From the NCBI RefSeq assembly GCF_021869535.1, contig NW_026262659.1:8680001-8744000 (forward strand): DNA of 64,000 nt, read 5' to 3'. This DNA comes from Mytilus californianus (Eukaryota; Mollusca; Bivalvia; Mytilida; Mytilidae). A program made the position numbers and the translations under genes. Below are positions 48,201 through 59,333 of the stretch, piece after piece. The notes beneath the pieces are model-generated. The model ran no database searches, was not told the origin of the DNA, and saw only the letters and a list, made by a program, of their open reading frames with translations. Each line of letters opens with the position of its first letter. Positions within the stretch are counted from its first letter, which is position 1.

Positions 48201-48741
48201 AAAGAACGTAAACTTGAATCAAACTAATGAAGAAGGAGATTCTCCTTTAACACTTGCATGTAAAATAGATTATCAGTATCTAGCAGAATTACTGATAAAC
48301 AATGGAGCAGATACTGGAGAAGCTTTTATACGGGCTTTCAAGCACAATAATGTAGCATCAACTAGGTTATTGATAAAATGTGGTGCCGATGTGAACAAAG
48401 TTGATTCTATTGAATGGAGTCCACTGACATGGGCATGCTTTATCAGACAAGAAATAATTACATTAAATCTTTGTGTGTCGTCAGAATTAGAAAGTATTAT
48501 TGACCTTCTCATTTCAAATGGAGCTGACGTTAACTTTGCCCTAAAAAATGTATGTGGAAGCCAATACAACACTGACAAAGAGAGTTCTATTCAGTTACTC
48601 ATTTATAAAGGAGCTGATATACACCATACTACCAAGAATGGGAGCAAACTGTTAGAATTGTTAAAACGAGATGGAAATAAAGAATGTATTAAACTTCTTC
48701 AGTCATATGGGCGAATAAAGACAAAATGCATTTTAATGTAG
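45199..48741 (+). CDS. Ankyrin-repeat region of HEPN-STAND-ankyrin gene, ending in a CaaX-like motif
   Basis: Open from 45199 to the stop at 48739-48741, about 1,180 codons; the first ATG of the frame need not be the start because it continues the NTPase. After a linker (TDPVTALYIVCYKGYRDLAEF near 45290) come about 28-30 ankyrin repeats of 33 residues, many with the variant WTPLMWAC and LLIxxGADVN. Several repeats are shortened or lack the N-terminal turn. The repeats would be the ligand- or partner-binding arm. The last residues are GRIKTKCILM: Cys-Ile-Leu-Met fits a CaaX prenylation signal and follows basic residues. No transmembrane segment or signal peptide is seen. Confidence 0.85.
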
Positions 48742-49547
48742 TGATTGGAGTATATAAATGCATTTTATGGGACGAGTGTGTAATGCGATGGTTTAGAATT
48801 TGTAATTTTGAAAATTAGTAATTAACATTTTAACGGTAAATGATATATAAAAGTGCTCTAATCAAATGTATTTTGAGGTGAATGTTATGATAATGATGAT
48901 TCTGAAAAATTAATCCATATGCTAAAAAAAAATTTGAAATTCAAACGTTTCATAGAATTACATGCAACTTGCAGAAAGACTGGCTTTTATTCAATTTTAA
49001 AATGATTATTTCATCTAGGCACCGAACATCAACGTACTCTACAGTCAATTGACAAAATATTTTAACCGTTTTCACTGCCGCTAATTCAAACATAATCACT
49101 TACACGATTATTTCGAGTGATACACAAGAAGGGTAACAAGATTTTATCAAATATATTGGAAAGTACAATAAACCACATCAAACACCAACACCCGACTTCT
49201 ACATGTTCTACAAATAACATTGACGTTTATAAAGGGCCAAACATCAACGAACAACTTAAGGTCCATGTAGCTTAACTTTGTACTCAGTTAAACAAATTAA
49301 ATGTGCGCACAGATCTCCTCCGTTGCCTATCTAAACCATACGTCGTATACTAGTATATCGTTTTCAGTGTTTACTAGAAATATTTCGTTTTCATATCCGA
49401 TGTTGATAACGACTGTAAAAATTTTAAAGGTATTCAAAAGAATATCTCTGTATACAAATATCAAAATTTCTTATTACCTTTTAATCCTGACATTTTGTCT
49501 GCCCTCTTTATATTCAGGGACTGCTTGTGCGATTACGTGATGATGAT
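48742..49547. other. 3' flank of the ankyrin gene
   Basis: Probably 3' UTR and beyond. The first AATAAA on this strand is at 49167-49172, about 430 bases after the stop, a candidate poly(A) signal only. Confidence 0.35.
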
Positions 49548-49850
49548 TGCAGTCATGTCATGAATAAAGGCAACAATAGTATACCGCTGTTCAAAAGTCA
49601 TAAATCCATTAAGCGTAAACAAATTCGAGTCACAAACCAAAACCGAGGGAACGCAACAACTATCAGAGGACAAAAACGGAACAACAGAAACATTGAACTG
49701 CAACAAATACAAACGCCAACATACATAGAAACGGACTATTAGATACTGCCATATTCCTAACTTGGTACAGGACATTTTATGAAAAAATGATGGGTTGAAC
49801 CTGGTTTTATGGCTTACCAAACCTCCCGCTTATATGGCAATGTTAAAAAA
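49548..49850 (-). repeat. Repeat family D copy
   Basis: The motifs ggcaacaatagtatacc, caaaagtcataaat and ccaaacctcccgct are shared in complement with 53826-54125 and 58435-58690. Confidence 0.7.
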
Positions 49851-50040
49851 TATCGCTAAAATGACAACACTACGTGACAGGAATACAATACAAACAAACG
49901 CAAGAACACTCAGCACAGAGAAACGCATAAATAAATAATATAATAGTACATTTCAACATGTAAACCGCAGAATAACGACGGACATCTTCCTTTAACAACA
50001 GCACATCAAACCACCAACATTAACGTATTTTTGTGACGTA
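49851..50040. other. Non-coding gap before PLE fragment
   Basis: Unique sequence with a short TA tract at 50040-50050. Confidence 0.3.
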
Positions 50041-50760
50041 TATATATACTCTTGAAATTCATACAATTTTGCAAAATCGCAGAGATTGTGATCTAAGATT
50101 TAGCAGTAGATCTTTAGAATTTTTGAGAATCCACATCTGATTGACACCACTGGTTGAATACATCTCATCACAATATTTTTTAAGGCCATCTTTTACTGTA
50201 GAAAGGATAGTAGTCAGCACTTTAGTAGAAAGATTTTTAGTCGAACATTTTGATGATCCAGCTATGTAACGTTTTTTATACGGAGTTTTGTGAAGTTTTG
50301 GTATCCAGTATAATGACAGTAGATGTTCTTCGTTTTCTTTGAAGTTAATATCAGAAGAAAGAAGGACATATTTGTGATTTTTTAAAATTTCATCCTTTTT
50401 AAATGATGCTACAGAATATGTTGGATTACCAGTTGTGCTATTTATTGCAAGTTCTTTTGTGAGATATTGCAAATAATGGTTTTTACATACGAAGACAATA
50501 TTGTTGGAGGCTTTATCTGCTGGAACAACGACATATTTGTCATGTAAAGAGGATAAAGCATTCACAACCTCCGGGTTCTTGAATGATTTAGAAACCCTTG
50601 TGCTCATAGTAAATCGTAGTTTCTGAAATGCGCTTCTGAATGCATGATCGAACAGCTTTGATCCATTCAGACAAAGTCTCCAGTTCTGGTTTGTCTGGTT
50701 CGCGCTCTACCCATTTTCTAGCATAGTCCTCAACTGCATCCATCAGTAACCTGAAGTTCT
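50041..50760 (-). pseudogene. Penelope-like element, N-terminal RT part
   Basis: The minus strand reads EDYARKWVEREPDK (near 50740) and, after a frame change near 50600, FKNPEVVNALSSLHDKYVVV (50585 down), PADKASNNIVFVCK, and YWIPKLHKTPYKKRYIAG (near 50300). This is the conserved N-terminal and finger region of PLE reverse transcriptases. It breaks off at about 50041, before the catalytic motifs, in a TA tract. Confidence 0.8.
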
Positions 50761-51054
50761 ATTTCCAGTTGATGGCCTTGAAAATAGGCTATTGAATGGC
50801 CTTTAATATTGAGTAGATCCAATACATACAATATGTTTCATTTAACAGTATAACAATAAAAACAAACTAAAAAATAACAGATTAAAAAAATTACAATTGA
50901 TAGAATAGGGAAAGATGCCACACAAAACCGATCTGAGACTTCTAGCTAGTATATGGGCTATATAAAGCTAGTATATCTGTATGTCAACAAATATCAGATC
51001 ATATGTTTCAGTATACCTACAAAGGATTTAGTGTTAGAATTCTGGAAATAATCG
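50761..51054. other. Non-coding
   Basis: Probably the 5' side of the PLE fragment; nothing specific is seen. Confidence 0.3.
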
Positions 51055-51460
51055 ATTGATTGATTGATTGTTAGTGTTTTATTGGTGGAGGTAACCGGAT
51101 TGCTCGGAGAGATCTACCGACCTTCGACAGGAAAACTGACAATAAAGATTTGAAATAAACTTCTTTTTTCTAATTGGTTGCTTACCTGATTGTGAATATA
51201 ACGGAACTATAAACAACTGGCATACAAGTGGGAGCCGTTTTAGCTAGCTATAAAAGCAGGTTTAACCCACCGTATTCTTTTCTTGTACCAAATCAGGAAT
51301 ATGGCAGTTGTTTTGCACTTGTTCCGTTGATTGATAGCTTATGATTTTGTCAGTTTTTATGGACTTCCCCTTTTTGATTTGCCTTGGAGTTCAGTATTTT
51401 TGTTATACTTTTGTACATACAACCTCAGTGTTGACAGGCTAGTGATACATAGATAAACTG
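51055..51460 (-). mobile_element. SINE split by an inserted family E fragment
   Basis: 51055-51145 (tail gattgattgattgattg, core gctcggagagatctaccg) and 51415-51460 (cctcagtgttgacagg, the tRNA-like end) are the two parts of a SINE like 43395-43640. Between them 51223-51413 is an inverted fragment of family E (complement of aaatactgaactcc). Confidence 0.6.
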
Positions 51461-52627
51461 TTAAAACCCAAACATTCAGCCCCACAAATTATAGGGAGAC
51501 GGATCAGAGTATTACAGGAAAGTATGTAACGTAAAGGTTTATTTACTAAATGTGTACATGTTGTGACAAGCAAAATTCTAAGAAACCACGCTGTTTTGCT
51601 GTAAAGAAATTCATAGATCATTTTTCCTGTTTACAATTGTTTTCTTTCTTCTATGTTTCCCACCCAAGAAAATGGGTAAACATGATCATTATGATAATCT
51701 GACATTGAAGGGCAATGATTCCAATAAAAAGTGGACTAATTTTCGGATATGTTCATGTATTTGTCATTTTTGCTGTTAAACATTGATCCTCATCTTTTAT
51801 ATAGTGATCTTGACCTTATAGAGTATAGCAAAACAAAACTCTGAAAATTCGTAAAAATCTTTAGTTTAGGGCAATAACTCTAATAAAAGTCGACTTATCA
51901 TTTCGGCAATGTTTATTTCTTTGTAGATTTTCTGTATCTATAACAGTTTTCAAGAAATACATCGGTTAATTAAATTTTATCACTAACTTCTTTTTCTAGT
52001 CGTGGCGGCCGAGGTGGTTTGCCGGTGGGATCATTCAACACAATATTTAAACTACTATGCCGTTCCACATATCGTTAGACTCATCAGTTTCGCTAAATCA
52101 AAACAGTTGGAAGTCTGAACACTCTTATTTTCATGACTTTTCTTCTATGTAAAAAGGAGATGTCACCATTATCAGGTCAAGAGTATGTCAACCTAACTGA
52201 ACGTCAAATGATATGAAATGATGATGTAATCATTCCACAATTATTCAATGAAAGTCCTAGAACCATAGATCAATCAGGGCGAAACTCATGATTAAAATTA
52301 AAAAAATCAACCAAGAAGACTCGAATTATAGAATACAGTTGTATTAAGTGTCGCTTTCTAAGTCCAATAACGATAACTGATAGTCAACGAGAAGTGAAAC
52401 GTATAAATGTATATCATTATACAATTACAGCGTATAAACTAAATGCAAGCTCAATTTCTTTAACAATGTCCGATCAAGAATAAGAAAACTCATGTTTTTG
52501 TTAGGTTTTGTAAAGTCTTACGGTGGAATTAGGTGAAAAGTAGTATAAGTACCTGTTCAACATTTTTTGAGTAAATATGTAACTTATTAAGAAACAAACA
52601 AGAACTTAAAATAAGATAAATACCCAA
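51461..52627. other. Non-coding
   Basis: No gene. ggcggccgaggtgg near 52006 recalls a tRNA A box but no B box follows. Confidence 0.3.
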
Positions 52628-52649
52628 CCCCCCCCCCCCCCCCCCCCCC
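52628..52649 (+). repeat. C22 homopolymer
   Basis: A run of 22 C; a T-rich run follows at about 52714-52730. Confidence 0.95.
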
Positions 52650-52730
52650 TCCTTTTAGGTGTGGTTCGAGTTGCTCAGTGTTTAGTTTTCGATGTAGTGT
52701 TTGTGTACTGTTGTTTTTTTTTTTTTTTTT

Positions 52731-53519
52731 CTTTTTCCGTTTTGTTACATATGTCTAAAGTTATATTATTTATTTGTCAGTATGTTAAAACAATCAAGGA
52801 TAACATACCATGTGGCCTATTATACACTGGAAATGAAGTAGAAACAGATCAGTAAACCCACACATGTTTTGAAACATACTGTTATGATATTGTAACTATC
52901 ATATTTATTTAGTTGGCCTAATTTGTTTTGTGTGGCCTTTTATACACTGTTTTGCTGAGTGTGAATTCGCATTGCTATAAGACGTGTCACGGTATTTTTC
53001 TTTCCAAAATCCATGTATTTAGTTTTGATGTTATATTTGTTATTCTTTTCGGATTTTGTCAAATGTCTTATCGTTTGTAGTTTTAAATCTTATTTTTTCT
53101 GTTCTATTTGTGTGATACGGTAAAGATAATTAATCACTCAGTTCATTAATAAGATTTTAGTTTGGGTCAACTAGATTTATACGATGTATTTGGTTTACAA
53201 TTTGATTTAGAAGAAATACCGACATAGCTTGATAATACAGTTAATTATCTAATTACTACCACAATTGTATATTTATAAGTATTGTAATTTTCATTGTTAT
53301 TAATACATGTTACATCGGTATTACAAACCTGATCTTCAACTCTATCATATTTTTTGGAAATTTATAGAAATTTATATGTGACGTCACATTGTGCGTCGAT
53401 CTATTCGGCTAACGTATAATACGTTGTTCGGCTGTGCCTTTTTTATGTGCTGATTTAGGTCGTTTTACGTATTCGTTTTTATTCTGTAGTTAGTCATTTT
53501 TATAAATTAACTGTTGGCA
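52731..53519. other. Non-coding
   Basis: Nothing recognised. Confidence 0.3.
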
Positions 53520-53735
53520 AAAGTATACATTTTTCTATATACTAAGGATTTTCTTATCCCAAGCATATAACCTTAGCCGTATTTGGCACAACTTTTTGGA
53601 ACTTTTGGTCCTCAATGCTCTTCGACTTTGTAATTGTTTTGGCTTTTGAACTTGTTTATTCTGAGCATCACTGATGGGTCTTCTGTAGATGACACGCGCG
53701 TCTGGCGTATTAGATTATAAGCCTGGTACCTTTTG
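53520..53735 (+). mobile_element. PLE-associated 3' terminal repeat
   Basis: It contains gtatttggcacaactttttg, cctcaatgctcttcgac and the hammerhead relic. It is the more complete relative of 30990-31105. Confidence 0.6.
53662..53710 (+). ncRNA. Decayed type I hammerhead ribozyme
   Basis: It reads ctgatgg, a stem-loop gtct/agat, gaca, then cgcgcgtc and tggcgta. The hammerhead layout is clear: stem I strands gagcatca and tggcgtat pair partly, stem II pairs, and stem III is the minimal ac/gt with a gcgc loop before the cleavage triplet GTC. Two core positions differ from the active consensus (ctgatga and gaaa), so it is probably inactive. Minimal hammerheads occur in Penelope-like elements. Confidence 0.65.
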
Positions 53736-53825
53736 ATAGCTACTATTGGTATGTGTCTCTCTCCTGTATGTTATCCCATTTATTTGTATTGTAGTCCTGT
53801 CATGTAATCTTGTCAGTATAATGTT

Positions 53826-54290
53826 ATATATAACATTACCATAAAAGCGGGAGGTTTGGCTAGCAACAAACCAGGTTCAATCCACAATTTGTTCTTAAGA
53901 TGTCCTGTACCAAGTCAGAAAAATGGCAATTGTTATACTATAGTTCGTTTCTCTGTGTGTTGCATTTTAGTGTTGTGTTTCTGTTGTGTCGTTGTTCTTC
54001 TCTTATATTTGATGTGTTTCCCTCAGTTTTAATTTGTAACCCGGATTTGTTGTTTTTTTCTCAATCGATTTATGAATTTCGAAAAGCGGTATACTACTGT
54101 TGCCTTTATCTATTATATAATTTTACATTGTGTACAAAATAATACACATTGTGTTACAATTATGCAGTTTAGAAATCACTGGAATAATCATAGATACTCA
54201 TGGAATGATTAGAACTTTCAATTTAACTTACATAACATTTCGAGAATGATCACAATAAAAGATGCGTCATTTAAACATCTCCAGTTCTAT
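53826..54290 (+). repeat. Family D direct repeat D1
   Basis: 53870-54290 is nearly identical to 58435-58855 (D2), from caaaccaggttcaa to catctccagtt. The two flank the composite block L-PLE-R. Confidence 0.85.
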
Positions 54291-54307
54291 CAGTATATTT
54301 TATATTT

Positions 54308-55273
54308 CATACCAGAAAAGCTCAACAGGAAGTATCAGTAGACTTTTTTTTCGCTTAACCATTTGGGTGAGATTTGATGGTTTACCAGGATTGAAAAATA
54401 CCGGTTGAGAGGTAAACAAATTTCCAGAGCTGTTAGACATCGTAAGCATTATATAACTGTTTAATTACACCGAATGTTCTTTGTATCCATCTCAACGAAA
54501 ATTCTAGAGGTCTTTGGACGTCGCGTTATTTTAAGACATGGTATTTCCCATCTGCCGTGGTATTTGCTAGCAAATACCCCGGCATATGGAAATCCCTAAT
54601 GACAAATACACCGGCAGAGAAAAGACAATTTCAATTTATAGAAAATTTGTGAAAAATACCGTTTCTCTCATCCAATCAAAGTACAGTATTATTATATAAG
54701 GTGAAATTATATAATAAATCCGTAAGACGAATTCAGTTATATTTGTTTTACATGAACGCGTTACACGATAGCTGTATGTGTAGGTTAGGTAATACTTGAT
54801 CATGTTTTATGAATATTTAAAGCCCGATTTATTAGGTACAATGATACCTTAAAATATGTTGGGCAAATCTTAGATTTAATGTTAAAGTTCAGTAGTAAAA
54901 TAATCTAAGATGTTTGAGCTTCGTATCTGCATAAACTGTAAAATTAAAGTTTGTATGAGGAAAATTGAATTCAGGAGGTGAAGTCGATATGATCAATGAA
55001 GCAACATAGAAAATTCCTTTTATCAATTAACAACAAAAAATGTTCGCAGATACAAAATAACAAATAACAAATGTATTTCTTCCTTAAAGTGAAAACGAAA
55101 GAAAATACATAAAAAACAATCAAAATCCAAAAGACGGAAAAAAACAGACAATAACGAAAGCAAGACGAGTACAGAACAAAATGAAAAATGATAGTTTCAT
55201 AAAGACAACACAGTACACAATACACGGAGTTGAAAGCATGTCCTTTGAAAGTAGCAGCAGTTCCTGCTCGATG
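54308..55273 (+). repeat. Duplicated block L, copy 2
   Basis: It matches 40406-41381 with scattered substitutions and again ends in a TA tract. Confidence 0.9.
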
Positions 55274-55293
55274 TATATATATATATATATATA

Positions 55294-55437
55294 AGTCTAG
55301 AGATTTGCACAACGATACTAATATAAGATGGTATTATACGAAGATGTTGTTAATAAATCGTGTTGACAAATATTTTATTAACAACATCTTCGTATAATAC
55401 CATCTTATATTAGTATCGTTGTGCAAATCTCTAGACT
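55294..55437. repeat. Perfect 64-bp palindrome, 16-base loop
   Basis: Arms 55294-55357 and 55374-55437 are exact reverse complements (agtctagagatttgcac at the ends). It follows directly after the TA tract of block L. Confidence 0.97.
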
Positions 55438-55704
55438 AATATAATTTTTTCCTTATCTGCACAGTATCGTCTATTCTAGACGATCCGGTACATAGTAAAT
55501 TTGCTGGTTGGTCCTTTTTATAGACTTCTATATATATATATATATATACATAAAATGACTGAATGATAACCAACGATAAATCTTACGGGGCGATGGATCA
55601 TATAAATATGAAACAGTACACTACACAATATAATATATAACCAGTATAAAAGGGTACAACATCACCAAAAAATGACAATAAACGAACAAATGTAACTATA
55701 AATA

Positions 55705-55731
55705 TTTCGGATAACAGATATCCTTCATCAG
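55705..55731 (-). ncRNA. Hammerhead-like core, left arm
   Basis: The minus strand has ctgatga, hairpin ggata/tatcc and gaaa, the same as 58087-58113. Confidence 0.35.
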
Positions 55732-56004
55732 TATGAGCACGATGTAAAATGAATCAGATCAATCTATTCTGGTTATTAAACTATAGCAATCTTGAATTCT
55801 ATACAATAAAAAAAGTGAAACAGTTTCACCCGAACATCATATGTAGAGACACTAATAAACTTTTAAAATTTCCAAAAAACGATTCAAAGACATGCCTAAA
55901 ATGAAAATAGTAATTAGAGATATGAACTGGCACAACTCTAAAATTCCAAAATGACGTCAGTTAAGATGTTACAACAACTGCGTGTAAATACATTCCCCTC
56001 CCCC

Positions 56005-56035
<31 letters not shown>

Positions 56036-56346
56036 AAAAAACAGCACTGATCGGTATAAGCTGGTAAAATATGTCAAACAGAGGCTTTTATCATCCCAAA
56101 TAAATAGCAGTTTTATAATCAAAAGAAAAAATAATAGTAAATTTGGGATAAGGTTAAAAAAATGGACGTGGATGCGTACTTGTACATCCCTACCAAATGA
56201 AAAGAACCCTGGTATTTAAACTAGTAAAATTCAAAAAATTCCAAAAGAATCCTTAAAACTGTAAGGGTCAAGTAAGGAAGCCGGAGTAACTGGAAACAAA
56301 GGATGTCAGGAAATTGAGTGATGGTAGGGAAAATGAGTGACTCATT

Positions 56347-56693
56347 CTATGTTTTTTCATTTATGCCCTCTGGGGAAACTGTCCTTAGTTTTCTTATCCA
56401 AAACCTTTCCCGAGCAAGTCTTTCGGCCCTTGACCAACCCTCGTTGTGGTCTATGATTGTGATTGTAAGGTTTTTGAGATCAGCTTGGGCGTGCCCAGGT
56501 GATCTCAAATGACGACTTACGGGGAGATCGGGCTTGCAGGTGTAGTCACTTCGATGACCATTTATGCGTTTGTTGAATGGCTGTTCTGTCTCGCCAATAT
56601 ACTGCATGCCACATCGACACTGAAGAAGGTATACAACATTCTGTGTTTTGCAAGTTACATTACAAAATATAGTGTACACAGACCCAGTGGAGC
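56347..56693 (-). CDS. GIY-YIG endonuclease, left arm (5'-truncated)
   Basis: The minus-strand frame reads VYTIFCNVTC, then VVYLLQCRCGMQYIGETEQ, KRINGHRSD, RERFWIRKL and INEKT with stop. It differs from the right arm at only a few residues (for example T/S, E/Q, N/I, I/M). Its 5' part ends where homology with the right arm stops, at about 56693, so the Cys-rich motif and linker are absent. It cannot act as a complete element. Confidence 0.8.
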
Positions 56694-56763
56694 TCTCAGA
56701 GTAAAGCGGATTTGCTCCTCTGAGGAGGCTGTCACTAAACGGTAACAGGAACTTCGCGGTTTT

Positions 56764-57498
56764 TTGACCAAACGAGGTTATAAGAAATTGGACATAGATA
56801 AGGGATTTGCGCGTGCTAATAACAACAGCCGCAATGACTTATTACAGTACAAACAGAAGAGGCGCAGCAAAATAGTTCCGTTTGTTTTAACATACAATCC
56901 CGCTTTTACTAACCTTTCACGTTTGATCCTTGCCAATTGGCAAACTATTGCCAAGCACCCAAAATTGTCCAAGATCTTTCCCAATCCTCCTGTCTTAGCT
57001 TTTCGGAGACCAGCAAGTCTGAAAGACTTATTTGTGAAAGCTGACGTCTCTTCTAATAAAAGCTGTTCAACTGCAGGATGGTGCAAGTCGTGTGGTAACA
57101 GACGATGTCTGACTTGCCAACAAATACTGAATACTCAAACATTTACTTGCCACTCCACTGGGTCTGTGTACACTATATTTTGTAATGTAACTTCCAAAAC
57201 ACAGAATGTTGTATACCTTCTTCAGTGTCGATGTGGCATGCAGTATATTGGCGAGACACAACAGCCATTCATCAAACGCATGAATGGTCATCGAAGTGAC
57301 TACACCTGCAAGCCCGACCTCCCCGTAAGTCGTCATTTGAGATCACCTGGGCACGCCCAAGCTGATCTCAAAAACCTTACAATCACAATCATAGACCACA
57401 ACGAGGGTTGGTCAAGGGCCGAAAGACTTGCTCGGGAAAGGTTTTGGATAAGAAAGCTAAGGACAGTTTCCCCAGAGGGCATAAATGAAAAAACATAG
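56764..57498 (+). CDS. Penelope-like RT linker plus GIY-YIG endonuclease, right arm
   Basis: Open for 244 codons to the stop at 57496-57498. The N-terminal 90 residues are the region after the RT domain (RRSKIVPFVLTYNPAF, KIFPNPPVLAFRRP). Next is CKSCGNRRCLTC, then the GIY-YIG core VVYLLQCRCGMQYIGETQQ with RMNGHRSD and RERFWI. The frame probably entered from further upstream in an intact element; the first ATG-like start has no special support. RT motifs are missing. This is the longest endonuclease copy in the window. Confidence 0.85.
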   Translation: MTKRGYKKLDIDKGFARANNNSRNDLLQYKQKRRSKIVPFVLTYNPAFTNLSRLILANWQTIAKHPKLSKIFPNPPVLAFRRPASLKDLFVKADVSSNKSCSTAGWCKSCGNRRCLTCQQILNTQTFTCHSTGSVYTIFCNVTSKTQNVVYLLQCRCGMQYIGETQQPFIKRMNGHRSDYTCKPDLPVSRHLRSPGHAQADLKNLTITIIDHNEGWSRAERLARERFWIRKLRTVSPEGINEKT

Positions 57499-58086
57499 AA
57501 TGAGTCACTCATTTTTCCTACCATCACTCATTTTCCTGACATCCTTTATTTCCAGTTATTCCGGCTTCCTTACTTGACCCTTACAGTTTTAATGATTCTT
57601 TTGGAATTTTTTGAATTTACTAGTTAAAATACCAGGGTTCTTTTCATTTGGTAGGGATGTACAAGTACGCATCCACGTCCATTTTTTTAACCTTATCCCA
57701 AATTTACTATTATTTTTTCTTTTGATTATAAAACTGCTTTTTATTTGGGATGATAAAAGCCTCTGTTTGACATATTTTACCAGCTTATATCGATCAGTGC
57801 TGTTTTTTTTTGGGGGGGGGGGGGATGTATTTACACGCAGTTGTTGTAACATCTTAACTGACGTCATTTTGGAATTTTAGAGTTGTGCCAGTTCAAATCT
57901 CTAATTACTATTTTCATTTTAGGCATGTCTTTGAGTCGTTTTTTGGAAATTTTAAAATTTTATTAGCGTCTCTACATATGATGTTCGGGTGAAACTGTTT
58001 CACTTTTTTGATTGTATAGAATTCAAGATTGCTATAGTTTAATAATCAGAATAGATTGATCTGATTCATTTTACATCGTGCTCATA

Positions 58087-58113
58087 CTGATGAAGGATAT
58101 CTGTTATCCGAAA
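58087..58113 (+). ncRNA. Hammerhead-like core, right arm
   Basis: It has ctgatga, an extra A, hairpin ggata-tctgt-tatcc and gaaa. Stem I to the flanks is weak (2 bp seen), unlike the 41480 copy. Probably derived from a ribozyme; activity is doubtful. Confidence 0.35.
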
Positions 58114-58199
58114 TATTTATAGTTACATTTGTTCGTTTATTGTCATTTTTTGGTGATGTTGTACCCTTTTAGACTGGTTATATATATATATATATATAT

Positions 58200-58430
58200 A
58201 TCATGGTCGGAAACATATAATTAATTTCTAATCGATACGTAACAGGAAAAACGATATGTGAGCCTCGCTTTTTGTACCATTTCAAAACATAGTCAAATGA
58301 ATTTTGTATTTTACGACAATGTACAAATATCGTATATTTATCTAGAGTTCGAAATGAGACAATATATATGATAGGAATCTACCATTCAGAGAAAAACAAA
58401 ACTAAGTTAAGAAATGAAACGCACTAAGGT
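58200..58430 (+). repeat. Duplicated block R, copy 2
   Basis: It matches 42650-42890 and ends cgcactaaggttc, where family D repeat D2 begins. Confidence 0.85.
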
Positions 58431-58434
58431 TCAA

Positions 58435-58855
58435 ACCAGGTTCAACCCACCATTTGTTCTTAAAATGTCCTGTACCAAGTCAGGAAAATGGCAATTGTTA
58501 TATTATAGTTCGTTTCTGTGTGTGTTGCATTTTAGTGTTGTGTTTCTGTTGTGTCGTTGTTCTTCTCTTATATTTGATGTGTTTCCCTCAGTTTTAGTTT
58601 GTTACCCGGATTTGTTGTTTTTTTCTCAATCGATTTATGAATTTTGAAAAGCGGTATACTACTGTTGCCTTTATCCATTGTATAATTTTACATTGTGTAC
58701 AAAATAATACACATTATGTTACAATTATGCAGTTTAGAAATCACTGGAACAATCATAGATACTCATGGAATGATTAGAATTTTCTATTTAACTTACATAA
58801 CGTTTCCAGAATGATCATAACAAAAGATGCGTCATTTAAACATCTCCAGTTGTCT
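58435..58855 (+). repeat. Family D direct repeat D2
   Basis: Near-identical to 53870-54290, same orientation. Confidence 0.9.
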
Positions 58856-58868
58856 AGAAGTTTCTATT

Positions 58869-59333
58869 AGGTGTAATACCACCATTGATTTTCCCCTATT
58901 AGTCTTTGTTAAATTTGCACTTTTCAAAAAATTGTGCAGAATTTATCTTTGTTTCAAATAAAGAAATACTTGGCATGAGTAACGTTTTATCCTGTCCAGT
59001 ACTATAGATAAAATTTCACATAACATTTCATTGCATATAAGAAAATAACTATCACTGGATGTTAACCAATCAAATTTCCCCTTTTATTAACCTGTGTACA
59101 AGCTTTAGTAACCATGTAACCTAAAATTTCCAAAATATTCTATAGAAACGTCAAATACAAAAATAATGGTGCTTTTAAATACCCAAGATATATGTTTATG
59201 ACCCAGAAATGTTTTACTGCAATGAAATGTAGGATTAATTACCTACAACTGTCAAACTCAAGGGAATATTTTTTTTTACCTATTTTCGTATGCAACCGGA
59301 TGTGACATACTATGATTTGGTGGTATTACACCT
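58869..59333 (+). mobile_element. 465-bp MITE, copy 1
   Basis: The ends aggtgtaataccacca and tggtggtattacacct are a perfect 16-bp inverted repeat. It has no coding capacity. Confidence 0.85.

Larger units (their letters stand above)
55635..58178. mobile_element. Head-to-head inverted pair of Penelope-like 3' ends
   Basis: 55635-56693 (minus) and 57148-58178 (plus) are inverted copies of about 1.05 kb with small differences, including a C-run against a G-run (55990-56025 and 57811-57823). The centre 56694-57147 belongs to the right copy only. Each arm holds the GIY-YIG domain, 3' UTR and hammerhead-like core, and each outer edge meets a TA tract. Confidence 0.85.

Noticed and set aside
52000..52040. 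A-box-like ggcggccgaggtgg as a tRNA or SINE start
   Set aside because: No B box follows at a suitable distance.
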